The notes beneath the pieces were generated by a model. The model made no database searches and was not told the origin of the DNA. It saw nothing but the letters and a program-made list of their open reading frames with translations. A stretch of DNA of 35,024 nt from Symbiodinium natans (lineage: Eukaryota > Sar > Dinophyceae > Suessiales > Symbiodiniaceae). Numbering within the stretch: the stretch's first letter is position 1; each line of letters begins with the position of its first letter. The DNA is taken from assembly GCA_905221605.1 (NCBI GenBank), contig CAJNDS010000001.1, positions 1 to 35,024 of the forward strand, given 5' to 3'. This document shows, one piece after another, positions 7,817 through 18,683 of the stretch. Position numbers and translations under genes: made by a program.

Positions 7817-8227
7817 TTATGCAGGATCGTTCATGCCGCGAGACATCAACTCGTCATCATGGTGACGAACAGAAACGGCAGCATCAACGTACAAAGCGAA
7901 GTCTGACAACTTTGCCTCGCTCGAAAAAAGACGTTGTGCCTGCAAACTGCACGACCTCCAGAACACAGAATCCATGTGGTTGCTTTGTGCTGCACTGCGA
8001 GCGACCAACAGCAGTGTAGCAGTATCCTCTATACCTTCAGGCCTGTATACTAGATGCGCCGGCAAACCAGTCCCTTCCACACCGGCCGCAGTATGCATGT
8101 GGCCTGCAGCAGGCGACCATTTGTTCGGAAGGTTTCCTGACCACCCACTTCGGCCATGTATCAGCGTCACAGCGGGTCCGGTTTGCCTCACAGCCTGCTT
8201 GGCAAAGCGCAACGCATGCACCGACAT
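7817..8227 (-). CDS. Small hypothetical protein or exon, 136 residues
   Basis: A minus-strand frame from ATG at 8227 to TAA at 7817. Composition is protein-like and mixed (SVHALRFAKQAVRQTG, GTGLPAHLVYRPEGIEDT, EAKLSDFALYVDAAVS), with no low complexity. The frame is open further upstream to a TGA at about 8277. No family recognised. It ends only about 127 bases before the ATG of the helical-repeat gene on the same strand, so it could be a separate gene of a tandem unidirectional pair or an upstream exon of that gene with an unspliced 3' part. Confidence 0.45.
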   Translation of the reverse strand: MSVHALRFAKQAVRQTGPAVTLIHGRSGWSGNLPNKWSPAAGHMHTAAGVEGTGLPAHLVYRPEGIEDTATLLLVARSAAQSNHMDSVFWRSCSLQAQRLFSSEAKLSDFALYVDAAVSVRHHDDELMSRGMNDPA

Positions 8228-9095
8228 GCGCTCTCCTCTATCCTCCAATGGAAGAATTGCATCGGTGCCGCCATGTCATGGATGCGTTCTGCCTCCTATC
8301 GACATCTTGGCGTAGAATGCACATGCTCTCAAACCAAAGCACACAGTTTTGTGTTCTAACGCTCTACCCTGCGATGTAAGCCTGCAGCGAGTAATGCTGC
8401 TACTGCTGCAAACAGAGGCTGCAGAAAGCCAGACAAGAGAGAGGATACTTTAGGGGCAACTCCGTCTGCAAAGCTGGCAAAGAGCCCCAACCCGTTGCAA
8501 TTGCAAGTTTCGGCCCCTGCCGAAGTGATTGAATCAGTCCGACGGGGGGCGGGGGGGGGGGGGGGGGTTTAATGAAGCGAAGTGAACATTACCCAGGGAC
8601 CTGCACAACCCATGGGGTTCCAAAACCTAGGCTTTAGGACATGGCAATATCTACAGCCATATGTTGCGCGTGCAAGACTAATGCCTCATGCCATTGACAT
8701 GGATGCTGGCGCTTCGACTTTGGGTTGAAAGTCGTTTTGCCACCCGCCTAGCCAACTGTTGCCACTCCGCAGGTTTAGGGTTTGGATTTCAGGGGTTAAG
8801 GGAACCCAAAAACTTGAGATTTCTATTGTTCCGGATTTGGTGTCAAGTGCCCCCCTTCCGAAGAATCCTCCCCCACTCCCATGCTCAGGTGCCTTCTGAA
8901 ACGAATTTGCAAGCAACACGCGTACTGCAAGAGCAGGAAAAGCCGCAAGCAAGTGACCAGATGGCAGAACTACCAACGCTCTTTTTTCCTGATCAAAATT
9001 CTGCACAGGCGACTGGCAGTCTGTCTAGTCAAGCTCTGCCAAGTTGCAGGAGTGCCGCAGACTTCCATTGGACTTCGCTTGCTGCTCCAGCATGA
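8228..9095. other. Mostly unassigned DNA with a poly-G run and telomere-like words
   Basis: Holds a G run at 8544-8567, then TTTAGGGTTTGGATTTCAGGG at 8775-8795, a telomere-like fragment. From about 8880 on the plus strand frames become protein-like but hydrophilic and Gln/Ser-rich (LQATRVLQEQEKPQASDQMA), which could be the start of the plus-strand candidate that follows. No firm gene. Confidence 0.4.
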
Positions 9096-9422
9096 ATGTC
9101 TCATACCTCACCGGCTTTGCACAGTGCGATATGTGCTTCTGTTGACGAAGCCCTTCCTGTTACATTCCAGAGAGGAGCAGGACATTTAGACTTTCTTTTA
9201 GATGCGGTCATGCTGCAGGGGCATGCTGGTGTAAAGAAATCGCAGCGCTTCACAAAGAGCTGCGTGAGCAGGGGGGCAATCCAAATTTGCATCGTGCACC
9301 TGGCCAGGAACCCCTTACACTTCATCGCTCGCTTTGACAATCTCACCGCCAAACAAGGCAATGAATGGTTTGCAACGAAGGCGCCATCGCCAAGCCTGCG
9401 AGACTGCGAGACTGATTTCTAA
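9096..9422 (+). CDS. Candidate exon, weak sulfotransferase-like resemblance
   Basis: A plus-strand frame of 108 residues. The segment ICIVHLARNPLHFIARFDNL resembles the hLVRNPLxxhxSxxN motif (3'-phosphate binding) of PAPS-dependent sulfotransferases. The upstream P-loop was not found, so the family is only a suggestion. An AG|GC donor after FATK (about 9381) is possible. It is the only coding-like plus-strand material among the left genes. Confidence 0.3.
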   Translation: MSHTSPALHSAICASVDEALPVTFQRGAGHLDFLLDAVMLQGHAGVKKSQRFTKSCVSRGAIQICIVHLARNPLHFIARFDNLTAKQGNEWFATKAPSPSLRDCETDF

Positions 9423-9542
9423 ACAGTCTGGCTAGAAGCAACTATCGGCAAGGTGAAGTTCACTTCAAATTGAGCGCACCTGCTGATTGGAACTCTGCCA
9501 AGCTGTGCTGAGAATTGTTCGAAGTTATGAGCTCCGAAAACA

Positions 9543-9800
9543 ATGCATCACGTAGCTCGGCATTTCTTTCACCTCAGGAAGTGGCTCGCAGAGCCATGGC
9601 AGCAGCGGGGGTGCGAAGGCCCTCTTTGGAACCTTCATAACTTAACGGTATTGAAAGACTACAACCGAAGCGCCCAAAGGTTTCTTGCAAACAATGCAAC
9701 TGCCGCGTACTGCCGCCTACTGCCGCTAGTCTCCGAGTATCTAGCTTGGTCACGAGGCAAAAGTGTTTCAGAGCTGCCAAGTTGGGCAAGGAACCGTGCA
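9543..9800 (+). CDS. Candidate exon with canonical GTAAGT donor
   Basis: A plus-strand frame reading FHLRKWLAEPWQQRGC, then NLTVLKDYNRSAQRFLA, then LLPLVSEYLAWSRGK, ending at NRA followed by GTAAGT at about 9801. A good acceptor (TTTCTTTCACCTCAG) lies at about 9580 inside the frame, so the exon probably starts there rather than at 9543. Likely the same gene as the 9096-9422 candidate; the linking phase was not resolved. Confidence 0.35.
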
Positions 9801-10503
9801 GTAAGTTGTGAATGAAGCCAGAAGCTGCATCGCTCAACCTGCTTGTCAGCCTGGCCAGAAAATTGCACAATGCATTCAGACCTATACACACACTAAAACA
9901 AACTGATGCAAACAATGCAAGCTCAGCTCAGATCGATGAAGATAAGCGTTCAAGTGTGGCATCCGTTCCCGCGCAAACGAAAGGATTTTTAACGGAATCT
10001 GACTTGCCACTGGCACAGGCTAACTGCTCATGCTGACTGGCATTCTTGCCGTCCACTCTTCAGATGGAGCCGAGAGCCTTGAGCCTCTGGTTTTGAAGTG
10101 TCTTAGGAAGCTCCTTTCAAATCCTGCGCGTGTGCCAAGCTCGGACACAAGAGGACAAAAAGCTGCGTCTCCCCTCTCATTCACTCTTCTGTCCTGCATG
10201 CTTGCTCTCTCCTGCAGATTTCCTTGCTCTGCGCTTCCTAGCGTCGCGAGAAGCTTGCATGCTCTCGCGTATGAAGATGCAGGCACGAAGAAGGGGGGAA
10301 GGCGACATCGGGTAGAAGTACGCATCACAGCGCCAGAAGTTCTACCCTGCGAGGATGAGCGGAGAGAACCCCGTAGAAACAAGAGAGGAACTAGACCCAA
10401 CTGACCAAGTTCGTAGGCCAAGCTTGCAGGGAGCTACCATCAGGCCAGGTAGAGCAGCAGAAAGTGGCACAAGCTCATTATAGGGAAGCGCCAACACCAA
10501 GCT
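9801..10503. other. No firm gene; open plus-strand frames
   Basis: Plus-strand frames at 9812-10036 (KPEAASLNLLVSLARKLHNA) and 10030-10404 (EPLVLKCLRKLLSNPARV) are open and moderately protein-like, and could be further exons of the plus-strand candidate. An equally long minus frame overlaps at 10020-10421. I do not assign either. Confidence 0.25.
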
Positions 10504-13500
10504 TCAAAAAAGCCCGGTGCAGATCAAGGGGAGGAGGCACTGTCGGGAGGTTGACTTCCCGTAATGCGGCCGCGAGGGTCCAACCCAGAGTCGTAACGGA
10601 CCCCACGTTACATGGTCAGCATCCGCAAAACGCGTACGAACAAGATGCAGCAATTGCCAGGGCACAGTCACAGCACGCCATGGACTGCTGACCGCAGCTT
10701 CTTGGATCAGAGTAAACATGCATTTGCGGGCCTGTCGTCTCCACCACTGAAACCAACAAGACTATGCACCTTCCATTCGGCGCAGAAACCAACCCATACA
10801 TGATGTTTAAGGCGCAGGCATGCACAGGCTGTTTGACAACCGACATGTCAAAATACTGTCAGGTGCCTGACCGCACTCGTCCTGCATCTTTGAAGTCTCC
10901 GCCGCCAGCTCATCGTCTAGCGCTCCAAGCTCAGCGTTCAATGCGGACAGCTCCTGGTCACAGGTCCAAAGCACAGGCAAGGACCATCACGGACCATGGC
11001 ATAAACTGCGTCCTCCTGTAGATTCCTCGCCTCACATGGCTCACCCAGACTTGAGCAACTCGTGTGTTCAGCCACAGCTGTGGCAACCATTGTGGTCGCA
11101 TCTTCAAGCACAGCCACTTCCACGTGAGCGAAACCCAACTCACAGAAGTCCACATCCATAAGCTTCCCATGGTCAGCAGACCTTCCATGACCCATTGGGT
11201 GACTCCGATGTCAAAGCGAAGCAAACAAAATGAAACTAGACATGTCATAATAAGTCGACAAGTAAGGCTCAGACTGTACGTGCTCCACGGCTGCATTTTG
11301 GCCGCCCACCGCAGAAACTAGGCTTAGCAAAGACCTGGCTTTGGCACCGTAACTTCCACTGAGACCAGCTCCACTAAGGGTATAGCTGGCACACCATTCC
11401 AAAGCTTGCGTGCCATGTCTGATTTCGCGCAATACTTCTCCCAGTGGCACCTTAAGCATCTCTGCGAGCGGCGGCCGGTGCAACAAGGGCACCAAGAGCT
11501 CTCCTCCCATCCTTTGCCACTTACCCGGCTCTGCCTCCATGGCAGGCGGCGATGTTACAATCTGCGCCGCAACCTGCAGCACAGTCCTAACATCCAAAGG
11601 GCCTGAAAAGCAGTCAGCTGGCCGAGCGCATGTACCAATTGTATGTACGCTTGCATGCAAAGCCGGGCTCAGCAGCTTCAGAAGTATCTGTCCCCATGCA
11701 CGATCGGCGTGGCTCCGTGAGATCTGCCATAGTTGGGTGAGAGCTGCAAGAAGTATTCGTCCAGGTGGGGTCCATGTCTCTAGATGTAAATCTATCAGCG
11801 GAGCTCCTGCGGGTGGTGAACTGAAGAGTGGAAAAGGGCCACCTGCGTGACGAAGCACTTGGCGTAAAACCCCCAAACATGTAGCATTGTCTTCTGACAG
11901 GCTCAATGTCTGAACGACATCCCGACTGTCAAGCAGCATGTACAAAGCAGCTGTCGCTTTTGTTAGAAGCTTCGGCTGCACACTTGGCCAACAGGACACC
12001 TGGACTACTCCCCAAAGATACGCGAATACCTCTGCCAGCACGCCTGCCTCGGCATAACTGTGCTGCTTGGTGCCTTCGCATTCTGACTCTGTGAACAAAA
12101 GCTGCACCGTGATGTCATGTATCTGCAACTCCTCCGGGGAAGGAGAAGAGGATGAAGGATGGAAAAGCTGCGCGAAGCGCGATGCAGCCAGATGCAACAG
12201 CGCGATTGCATGGCACTTGGTGTGGTGAGTACTTCTGGGCGAAGTTGGCATTGACAGGTGTAGTCCGCAGAGCGCGAGCCTTGAGGAATTGATCGCCAAG
12301 CATGCCAACGTTGTGGTAGCCACAGAGCAGCTGCAACCCGCCAAGAAGGTGCACAAGGTCTGGAAACAGACCTCAGATTTGGCCAGCATTGTTGCCGTCC
12401 AATGTTGCACTGCAGCATCGTGCAAACAACTTGGGCTGCAAACAGCTGACTTCGCAGCATCCCTTCTGGAAAAGCCGAGTTCGTGTTCAATCTCCGTCAT
12501 CAAACTGTCTGGAACATCTAGCAAGCGCCACTGCGACGGCGAGTCGGCCTGTACATCCTGTACGATGTCTCCGTTTTCCGAAAAAACCCGAAAAATCAAC
12601 CGCGCGAGGAACCGACCCAGGTCATGTGAGCTCAGCAACACCTCATGCAGCTCCAGCAACGGCTGAACGCTCGAGCGATCTTCTGAGAAGGGCTGCAAGC
12701 CATGAGATGATTGGAATATAGTGTGCTCCAGCAGCTGCGCGGTTGTGACTCTGATGTCATGCAGCAAGGATGATATGCGGGCGGCATCTCGGGTGGCATG
12801 TGCCTCTTCCGCAAGTTGGCGAACACAACGAGCTTCAACCAAGGATTTCAGCGGTCCACTTAAGATGCTGGTCAACAATGAAACCGCAACAGCTGCTGGG
12901 CAACCGAAAATGTCACGCTCGTTTGCTTCTTGCTCCATTGCTTCCCGGCATGCCCCCAAGGAAGTGCACAGAAGGATCAAGACAGGAACGAGCCGAGGAA
13001 CCAGCTTATCCCGGTGTGCAGAAGGCAATCCATCCCCCTCCAACTGTCGGGCGCTGCCTGCCTCGAGCAGCAGAGCATCCAATCCAGCAGCAGCCAGAAA
13101 CACGTTCAAAAATGGCTTTCGTGGATTCAGCGCTCGTGCATGCGGAGCATCATCACGGAGTTGTAGTTCCAAGACAATCTCAATAACCATTTTCGCTAAA
13201 TTTCTTTCCGCTGGCGCATCACGCGTCCGCCAAGGCATAGATGACAAAGGCTGCGGCACGAAAGTTGCTACCTCCACTTGCAATGTCGCAGCCGTATTTG
13301 GCATGAAGGTTATGCAGAATACACCGATAAACGCAGCTCTGTATGCAATGGAATGCCATTCGTGACGCACCAGCTGCGACCATCGGCCTACCAGTGCTGT
13401 TGGGCTTCGGATAACGAACTCACTCATCATGGCTGCAGACACACATCTGCACATGGCCACGATGATGTCCAGTGCCCACAACACGGCATATCGGGCATAG

Positions 13501-14213
13501 CCTGACAAACAATCACCAAGCAGCCGGCGCACACCAACACTCTCCTCACACCATAGTTTCAAATCGATTGGCGCTGCACATGCAATGACAAGCAATAGCC
13601 AAGGCAACCTACGCCGAAACAGGTCGCATGCCTTGCCGGCTTGTGCTGTCGATTTGTTTGGTAACGCCAGGTCGATCAGCGAGCGTACTGTATCAGGAAG
13701 TGCAGCGTAGTAAAATGTGGCTGTGGCGAGTTTTGGAGTGGAATCTGCATCGCCCAACAAATTGCACAAAGACTCAGCCGCTCGAATCCGGCGATTGCCG
13801 CGCAACAGCCGCACTGCTTCACAAAGCACCTCCACCACGCCACTGGTTGCCAAGTCTTGTCTGAAGATGGAATCGCTATACACATGGCACATGTTGTACA
13901 AACACTCCAAAGCCGGCAGCTTCAAGGCACCATCTGCTGATACCGCGTGTACCTCCTTACTCGCCAAGGCCACGCACAAGCTTAGCACGTCTTCTGCACA
14001 CGCCGACTTCACGAAGCAAACTGACCTGGACAACGACTGCAAGATGCAGCCGACGATGTCTTTCCTCTCCTCTTTGGCAGAGACATTCGCCGCAGATTCA
14101 TCGTCCCCAGCAGCACCTCCACCGGCAAGCTCGTTCATAAGCGCAGGAAGAATTCCGCACTCCAGCAACCAGTTGCATGCACTGAGGTCGTCCACCATCA
14201 GCTCCACCAGCAT
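10504..14213 (-). CDS. Large armadillo-like helical protein with C-terminal coiled coil, four exons
   Basis: The main exon is a 1000-codon frame, 14213-11211. Its repeated Leu-rich helices (NWLLECGILPALMNELAG, ALECLYNMCHVYSDSIF, IRAAESLCNLLGDA) suggest an ARM/HEAT-type solenoid, so probably a scaffold; I recognise no known family. The TGA at 11213-11211 seems to lie in an intron: the same frame continues for 85 codons. A GT donor at 11334 and acceptor at 11182 remove 153 nt including the stop, with AGGTCT at both ends. Exon 2 is 11181-11016. A GA-donor intron (11015-10954) joins EARNLQ to ELSALNAELGALDDELAAE, a clear coiled coil (exon 3, 10953-10867). A GC donor at 10866 and acceptor TTTCAG at 10747 give a possible last exon, 10746-10504. 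The model is 1124 residues. A TAA precedes the ATG at 14225; the N-terminus may nevertheless continue in exons beyond the array. Main exon confidence is high, the 3' exons moderate. Confidence 0.75.
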
Positions 14214-14240
14214 GACAAGAACTTAGCTCAACATCACGGG

Positions 14241-14924
14241 GTGTGTCTCTGCGAGTCTCTGTGAGTCTCTGTGCCTCTCTGTGTTTCTCTGCGTGTCTGC
14301 GCGTGTCTGTGCGAGTCTGTGTGTCTGTGTGTCTGCGTGTCTGCGTGTCTGCTTGTCTGCGTGTCTGCGGGCCTGCGGGCCTGCGTGTGTCTGTCTCTCT
14401 GTCTGTCTCTGTCTCTGTCTCTGTCTCTGTCTCTGTCTCTGTCTCTGTCTGTGTCTGTGTCTCTGTGTCTCTGTGTCTCTGTGTCTCTGTGTCTCTGTGT
14501 CTCTGTGTCTCTGTGTCTCTGTGTCTCTGTGTCTCTGTGTCTCTGTGTCTCTGTGTCTCTGTGTCTCTGTGTCTCTGTGTCTCTGTGTCTCTGTGTCTCT
14601 GTGTCTCTGTGTCTCTGTGTCTCTGTGTCTCTGTGTCTCTGTGTCTCTGTGTCTCTGTGTCTCTGTGTCTCTGTGTCTCTGTGTCTCTGTGTCTCTGTGT
14701 CTCTGTGTCTCTGTGTCTCTGTGTCTCTGTGTCTCGCTGTGTCTCTGTGTCTCTGTGTCTCTGTGTCTCTGTGTCTCTGTGTCTCTGTGTCTCTGTGTCT
14801 CTGTGTCTCTGTGTCTCTGTGTCTCTGTGTCTCTGTGTCTCTGGGTCTCTGTGTCTCTGTGTCTCTGTGTCTCTGTGTCTCTGTGTCTCTGTGTCTCTGT
14901 GTCTCTGTGTCTCTGTGTCTCTGT
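14241..14924. repeat. (CTCTGTGT)n octamer array with degenerate and hexamer edges
   Basis: From 14241 there are degenerate CTGCGTGTCT/GAGTCTCT units, then (TGTCTC)n hexamers at about 14397-14452, then a very regular octamer array CTCTGTGT from about 14457 to the gap at 14925. Rare interruptions are GTCTCGCTG at about 14731 and CTGGGTCT at about 14841. The array is stop-free in several frames (RDTETQRH on minus, CLCVSVSL on plus), which produces long spurious ORFs. Confidence 0.95.
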
Positions 14925-15024
14925 NNNNNNNNNNNNNNNNNNNNNNNNNNNNNNNNNNNNNNNNNNNNNNNNNNNNNNNNNNNNNNNNNNNNNNNNNNNN
15001 NNNNNNNNNNNNNNNNNNNNNNNN
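14925..15024. other. Assembly gap, 100 N
   Basis: Exactly 100 N, a conventional filler for a gap of unknown size. The octamer array enters it on the left and does not reappear on the right. Confidence 0.99.
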
Positions 15025-17300
15025 GAGTTGGGGATGTCTGTCAGGTTTGGGGAAGGCTTGTACGAGCAGGGGTTTTGGGGGTTTAAGGACTGAGATTAAA
15101 AAGTTCAGGATCTCGAGTCCCACCATACCCCTGAACTCCCCAGCAGCCTAGGCCGCAGTTTTGCTTTAAGGTTTTGGCGATTGGCGTTTGCTTCAACACG
15201 AATTCGACATGAACCCGGCATGAGATCATTGTATTGTGCGTGGCTTCAGGCCCCACTGTTTCTGTGCACCCCTTCGACAAGTATTGTGTGTAGCCTGCAA
15301 GAGCTGCAAACAGCGAGCACGATTCACCACTGCATCCTTCGGGCTCAACCTGCAATTGACCCCCTAAGCCCGGCCGAGCCCTACATATTGGAATTTAACG
15401 CCAGGCTGCCGAGGATGTGGTCAGAGGTGGATGGCAGGGAGGCACGGGATGTTCCGTAGGTTGTTCAGAACGAACTGTCTCTGGGATCCGTAAAAACACG
15501 CTTGACCTTGGACATGCTTGGAGCTCAGCTTTGGCCCTTGAATGTCGGGCCTCTCGTTTACCCCAGGCCGAAAAAAGCTACCCAAACCCCAAATTTCAAC
15601 GGTACTCACCGCTTTCCTTGCCTAAGCCTTGCACATACTGAGGGCTGGGACAGGCCCACGGATGCCCGAAGCTGCATCTAGTTCTAAAGCGTGTGCCCGC
15701 AAGGCGAGTCACCTCGCCTGGAGCCACCTGGAAACTGCGGGCAAGCCTTCTCCACTTCGGCGGCCGTGAGGGTCTGCTGATTCTCGGTGCAGAATGGGCT
15801 GTGGCGAGCTCGCCGGCTAGGATCAGGTACCTGTGTCTAGGTCCGACCATGTAGACAAGGTTCAGAGCTCATGGCCAAGCGGCAAAACCTGGAGCAGCGA
15901 TCTGCACCCGAAGCTCCTTTCGCACCATGACAAAGTCTGTCTGCCCAGCGGCGCATGTCATCGTGTTTTCACGGTTTAGGCCTTCGCCCTTTTGCTTCCC
16001 TGCCCGTGTGCAGCCGAGGCTGGCATCAGACTTGCGACAAGCACGGCACCGGCGGTTCGCAAAAAAGGGGTTTGTCTGGTCAACGCCCGTGCCACCCGAA
16101 CCTTCCTGTAGCCGTGCGCCTGGCGCGCGAACGCAGGTCGAAGCCACCAAGACCTTAAATACCCATCAAATCGCACGGAAAGTGATGGCAGGTGCAAGTG
16201 ATGTTCGGTGAGCGGCCGTGTGTCTGGGGCAGCATCCAGACACCTGAAGTCATAGTAGGGTTAGAATTGACCCTCTCTAAGCCCTAAACCCACCCTAAAA
16301 TAGCTGTTGGTTCTGAGTAGGGGCACCGAGATTTGATTCGCCCTTAAACGCCCAAGGGTTGGCCTTGTGTCGGCAGGTGGCTCCAATCTCAGGCGGACCC
16401 CTCTCCCAGACCCAAACCCAGCCACGCCAAAGGGGTTTGAGGGCCGCCGTCAAATGCAAAATCTTTTCCTCAGCATGCAGTTCGGGTTCAGGTTTTCTTG
16501 GGTTTATTTGCTTCTGCTTCTTCTTTGCAGTATTCGACTTCTTCATCCGAATCGTCATAACTCTCATTATGCCGTTATCGCGATGACGTCAACACCGCCA
16601 CCACGACGATTGCTACTAGTATTCTTGTTCTTGTTACGGCCATAGTTTGGGGTGTGGGGGAGGGCCCCGAAGCTGACAGCTGAGGCCGTGTTTGGGAGGT
16701 GAATCAAACCGCCATTCTTTGCCAGCTGAAGTGCCGTGGAAGCACTGCGGGGGAAACTTACGGTGGCAGGTTCGAAGTCCTTTTCAGGGTTTTTTGGTTT
16801 AGAAGTCGTTCTGCCGCAGTAATTACAAACACTGCACGTTGATCGCCTGGGCCCGCCCGAGAATATACGAAGCCCGTCAAAGCTTTCTCTCCAGGAGCCT
16901 GTGCTGCAGAAATCGGGCCTCCGAGTTCAAGAGTGTAGAGGGTTTTGTAGGCGATTCCGCCTACAGTGGGTGATCCGGCAGCGACTTGACGTGCACAAAA
17001 GCAGTTTTGTGCCACTGCCGTGGCTGCTGGACCTTTGTTCTCAGGCGCTCTGCGATGGCGCAGCCTGCCCTTTGCACCGAAAACAAGGTCGGGCGGGAGG
17101 TGTTTGGAGTGTTTTGAGTGGGCCTTTCTTTGGGCCTTCAAGCTTACCCGAAGTGTACCGGTGTTGCCGTGTGCTGTGGAGGGGAACAAGTTGGTACGCG
17201 GAAGGCCCAGGACAACCAAAAGGTCAGAGTGCCGTTGAGATCCGCGTGGCCTGGGGGAGAACGTTCCCACCCGTGGCGCTAATAGCGGGAAAGGCCTACA

Positions 17301-17331
<31 letters not shown>

Positions 17332-17336
17332 TTTTT
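17301..17336. repeat. (GT)n microsatellite followed by a T run
   Basis: About 13-14 GT units followed by nine to ten T. Confidence 0.95.
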
Positions 17337-18657
17337 GAAATGGTCTTTTATCGGTATTTAGGTAGACTAGGGCTTACTCACTGGTGGACACCGTCAAGCT
17401 CGTACACCCTGGAAAAGAAAGCCGCGCCTCCCCCAGCGCCTGAAACCTTCAAATGCAGGAAGCCTCATCCGACACCCCAGCACCTGAAGCGGTCTGAACT
17501 CCAAGCCTTACACAGCCGCTCCCAGAGCCCAAAGAGCCGGCCAGGACATCTACAACCCGGATTGCCACCTGGCAAACAGAACTTGGATACCGGGCTTTCC
17601 TTTTTGGTGTCGTTGCCCGGCCTGGGGCTGGGATGGGCTGCATGAGAAGTGTACCGTACAGAGCACCGCCTTTTCGGAGTTTAGGGACGTTTCGAGGTTC
17701 TTGTCAGGGCGCCAAGTGTGGAGCCTTCTGCCCGCGGTCGCTGTTCTTTACCGTATGCGCTGCAACCTGAGTCCATCCACCCCCCCGGCTAAACCTAACC
17801 CGAACCTCAGTGCTTCTCTCCTTCTATATTTTTGTTGCGGATCAGGAGGAGAATTTCCAAGCAGAAGGGGCTTGAATCGTAAGGAAACCTGCGAACTCCA
17901 ACGAACCTAGCTCAGCCTTTACAATTACAAGTCCATGACTCCATCACAGACCCCGACATTTTTACGTCACTCTGAGCCCGAACTGGAGCGCGACCCTGTA
18001 CGCAAATGCTGAGCTCATGACAATTCAGGTGTCGTGAAGCCAGCGGAGTTCTTCGTGAAGCCTACTCTCCTGGCACCTTGGCATTGTGGAGCTTGTAGAT
18101 GCCACAGAGGGGGCCGAGATTCTTGAAGGGTTTCTAGAGTGAGCTAGTGGGTGTTGTTCTCACATCGCCTATTTTGATTCCTGAAAACATGGCATCCTCA
18201 GCACTTGAGCTGAGCAGAACAATCGAACATAATCAACGGGGTCCGGGTCCCGACGGGCCAAAGGGCTCTGCTGCCCCAAGGTGATAACGATTTCGCCCGA
18301 AAGCCCCGGAGGTCCCCTGGCCCGTCGTTCCTCGCAAGGCTGTCATTGCACGAGTGCAGGTCACAAGCCGCGGCTATGGCATCTCCGAGAATTCCTCCTA
18401 TCTCGACACGCAGGGGGCTTAGTCTGAATGTGTAGGGGCTTTGCTGGCGGTTCCCCGAAAAACAGAACTTTGCCAGATCACGGAATCTCGAGTTACGTTT
18501 CAATCAAGTTCTTTTTAAATTTCTTTTCAGCGATGACCCGCGACTCCTGAACCCCAGGCGCTTCGAGGTGCACAGCGTTTGGCCTCGCTTCGGCTCCGAG
18601 GTTCGGGGCTTCCTTGGTAACAAAACATTTAGGGTTGCTTTTCCTGTTTTTATTTAT

Positions 18658-18683
18658 TCTTTCTCTCTTTCTCTCTCTCTCTG
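18658..18683. repeat. (CT)n microsatellite
   Basis: TTCTTTCTCTCTTTCTCTCTCTCTCT-type pyrimidine tract. It could act as the polypyrimidine tract of a splice acceptor, but none was identified. Confidence 0.85.

Noticed and set aside
12721-13365. 214-codon plus-strand ORF and others inside 11.2-14.2 kb
   Set aside because: Antisense shadows of the 1000-codon minus-strand frame.
14241-14924. CRISPR-like array
   Set aside because: No spacers; it is a simple octamer microsatellite.
14098-15151. Long ORFs on both strands through the octamer array and gap ([16 protein letters not shown] repeats)
   Set aside because: An 8-base repeat without stops is open in several frames; the peptide is a product of the repeat and the ORFs run through N.
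15378-15407. Plus-strand EPYILEFNAR before AG|GC, similar to the end of an ATP-grasp motif of GAR synthetase (LEFNxRFGDPE)
   Set aside because: Only ten residues, and no neighbouring exon (GDPE or upstream ATP-grasp parts) could be found within the window.
16480-16640. Exon after TTCTTCTTTGCAG reading FDFFIRIVITLIMP
   Set aside because: The acceptor is attractive, but the sequence behind it looks like a decayed trinucleotide repeat and stops after 18 codons; no family or partner exon.
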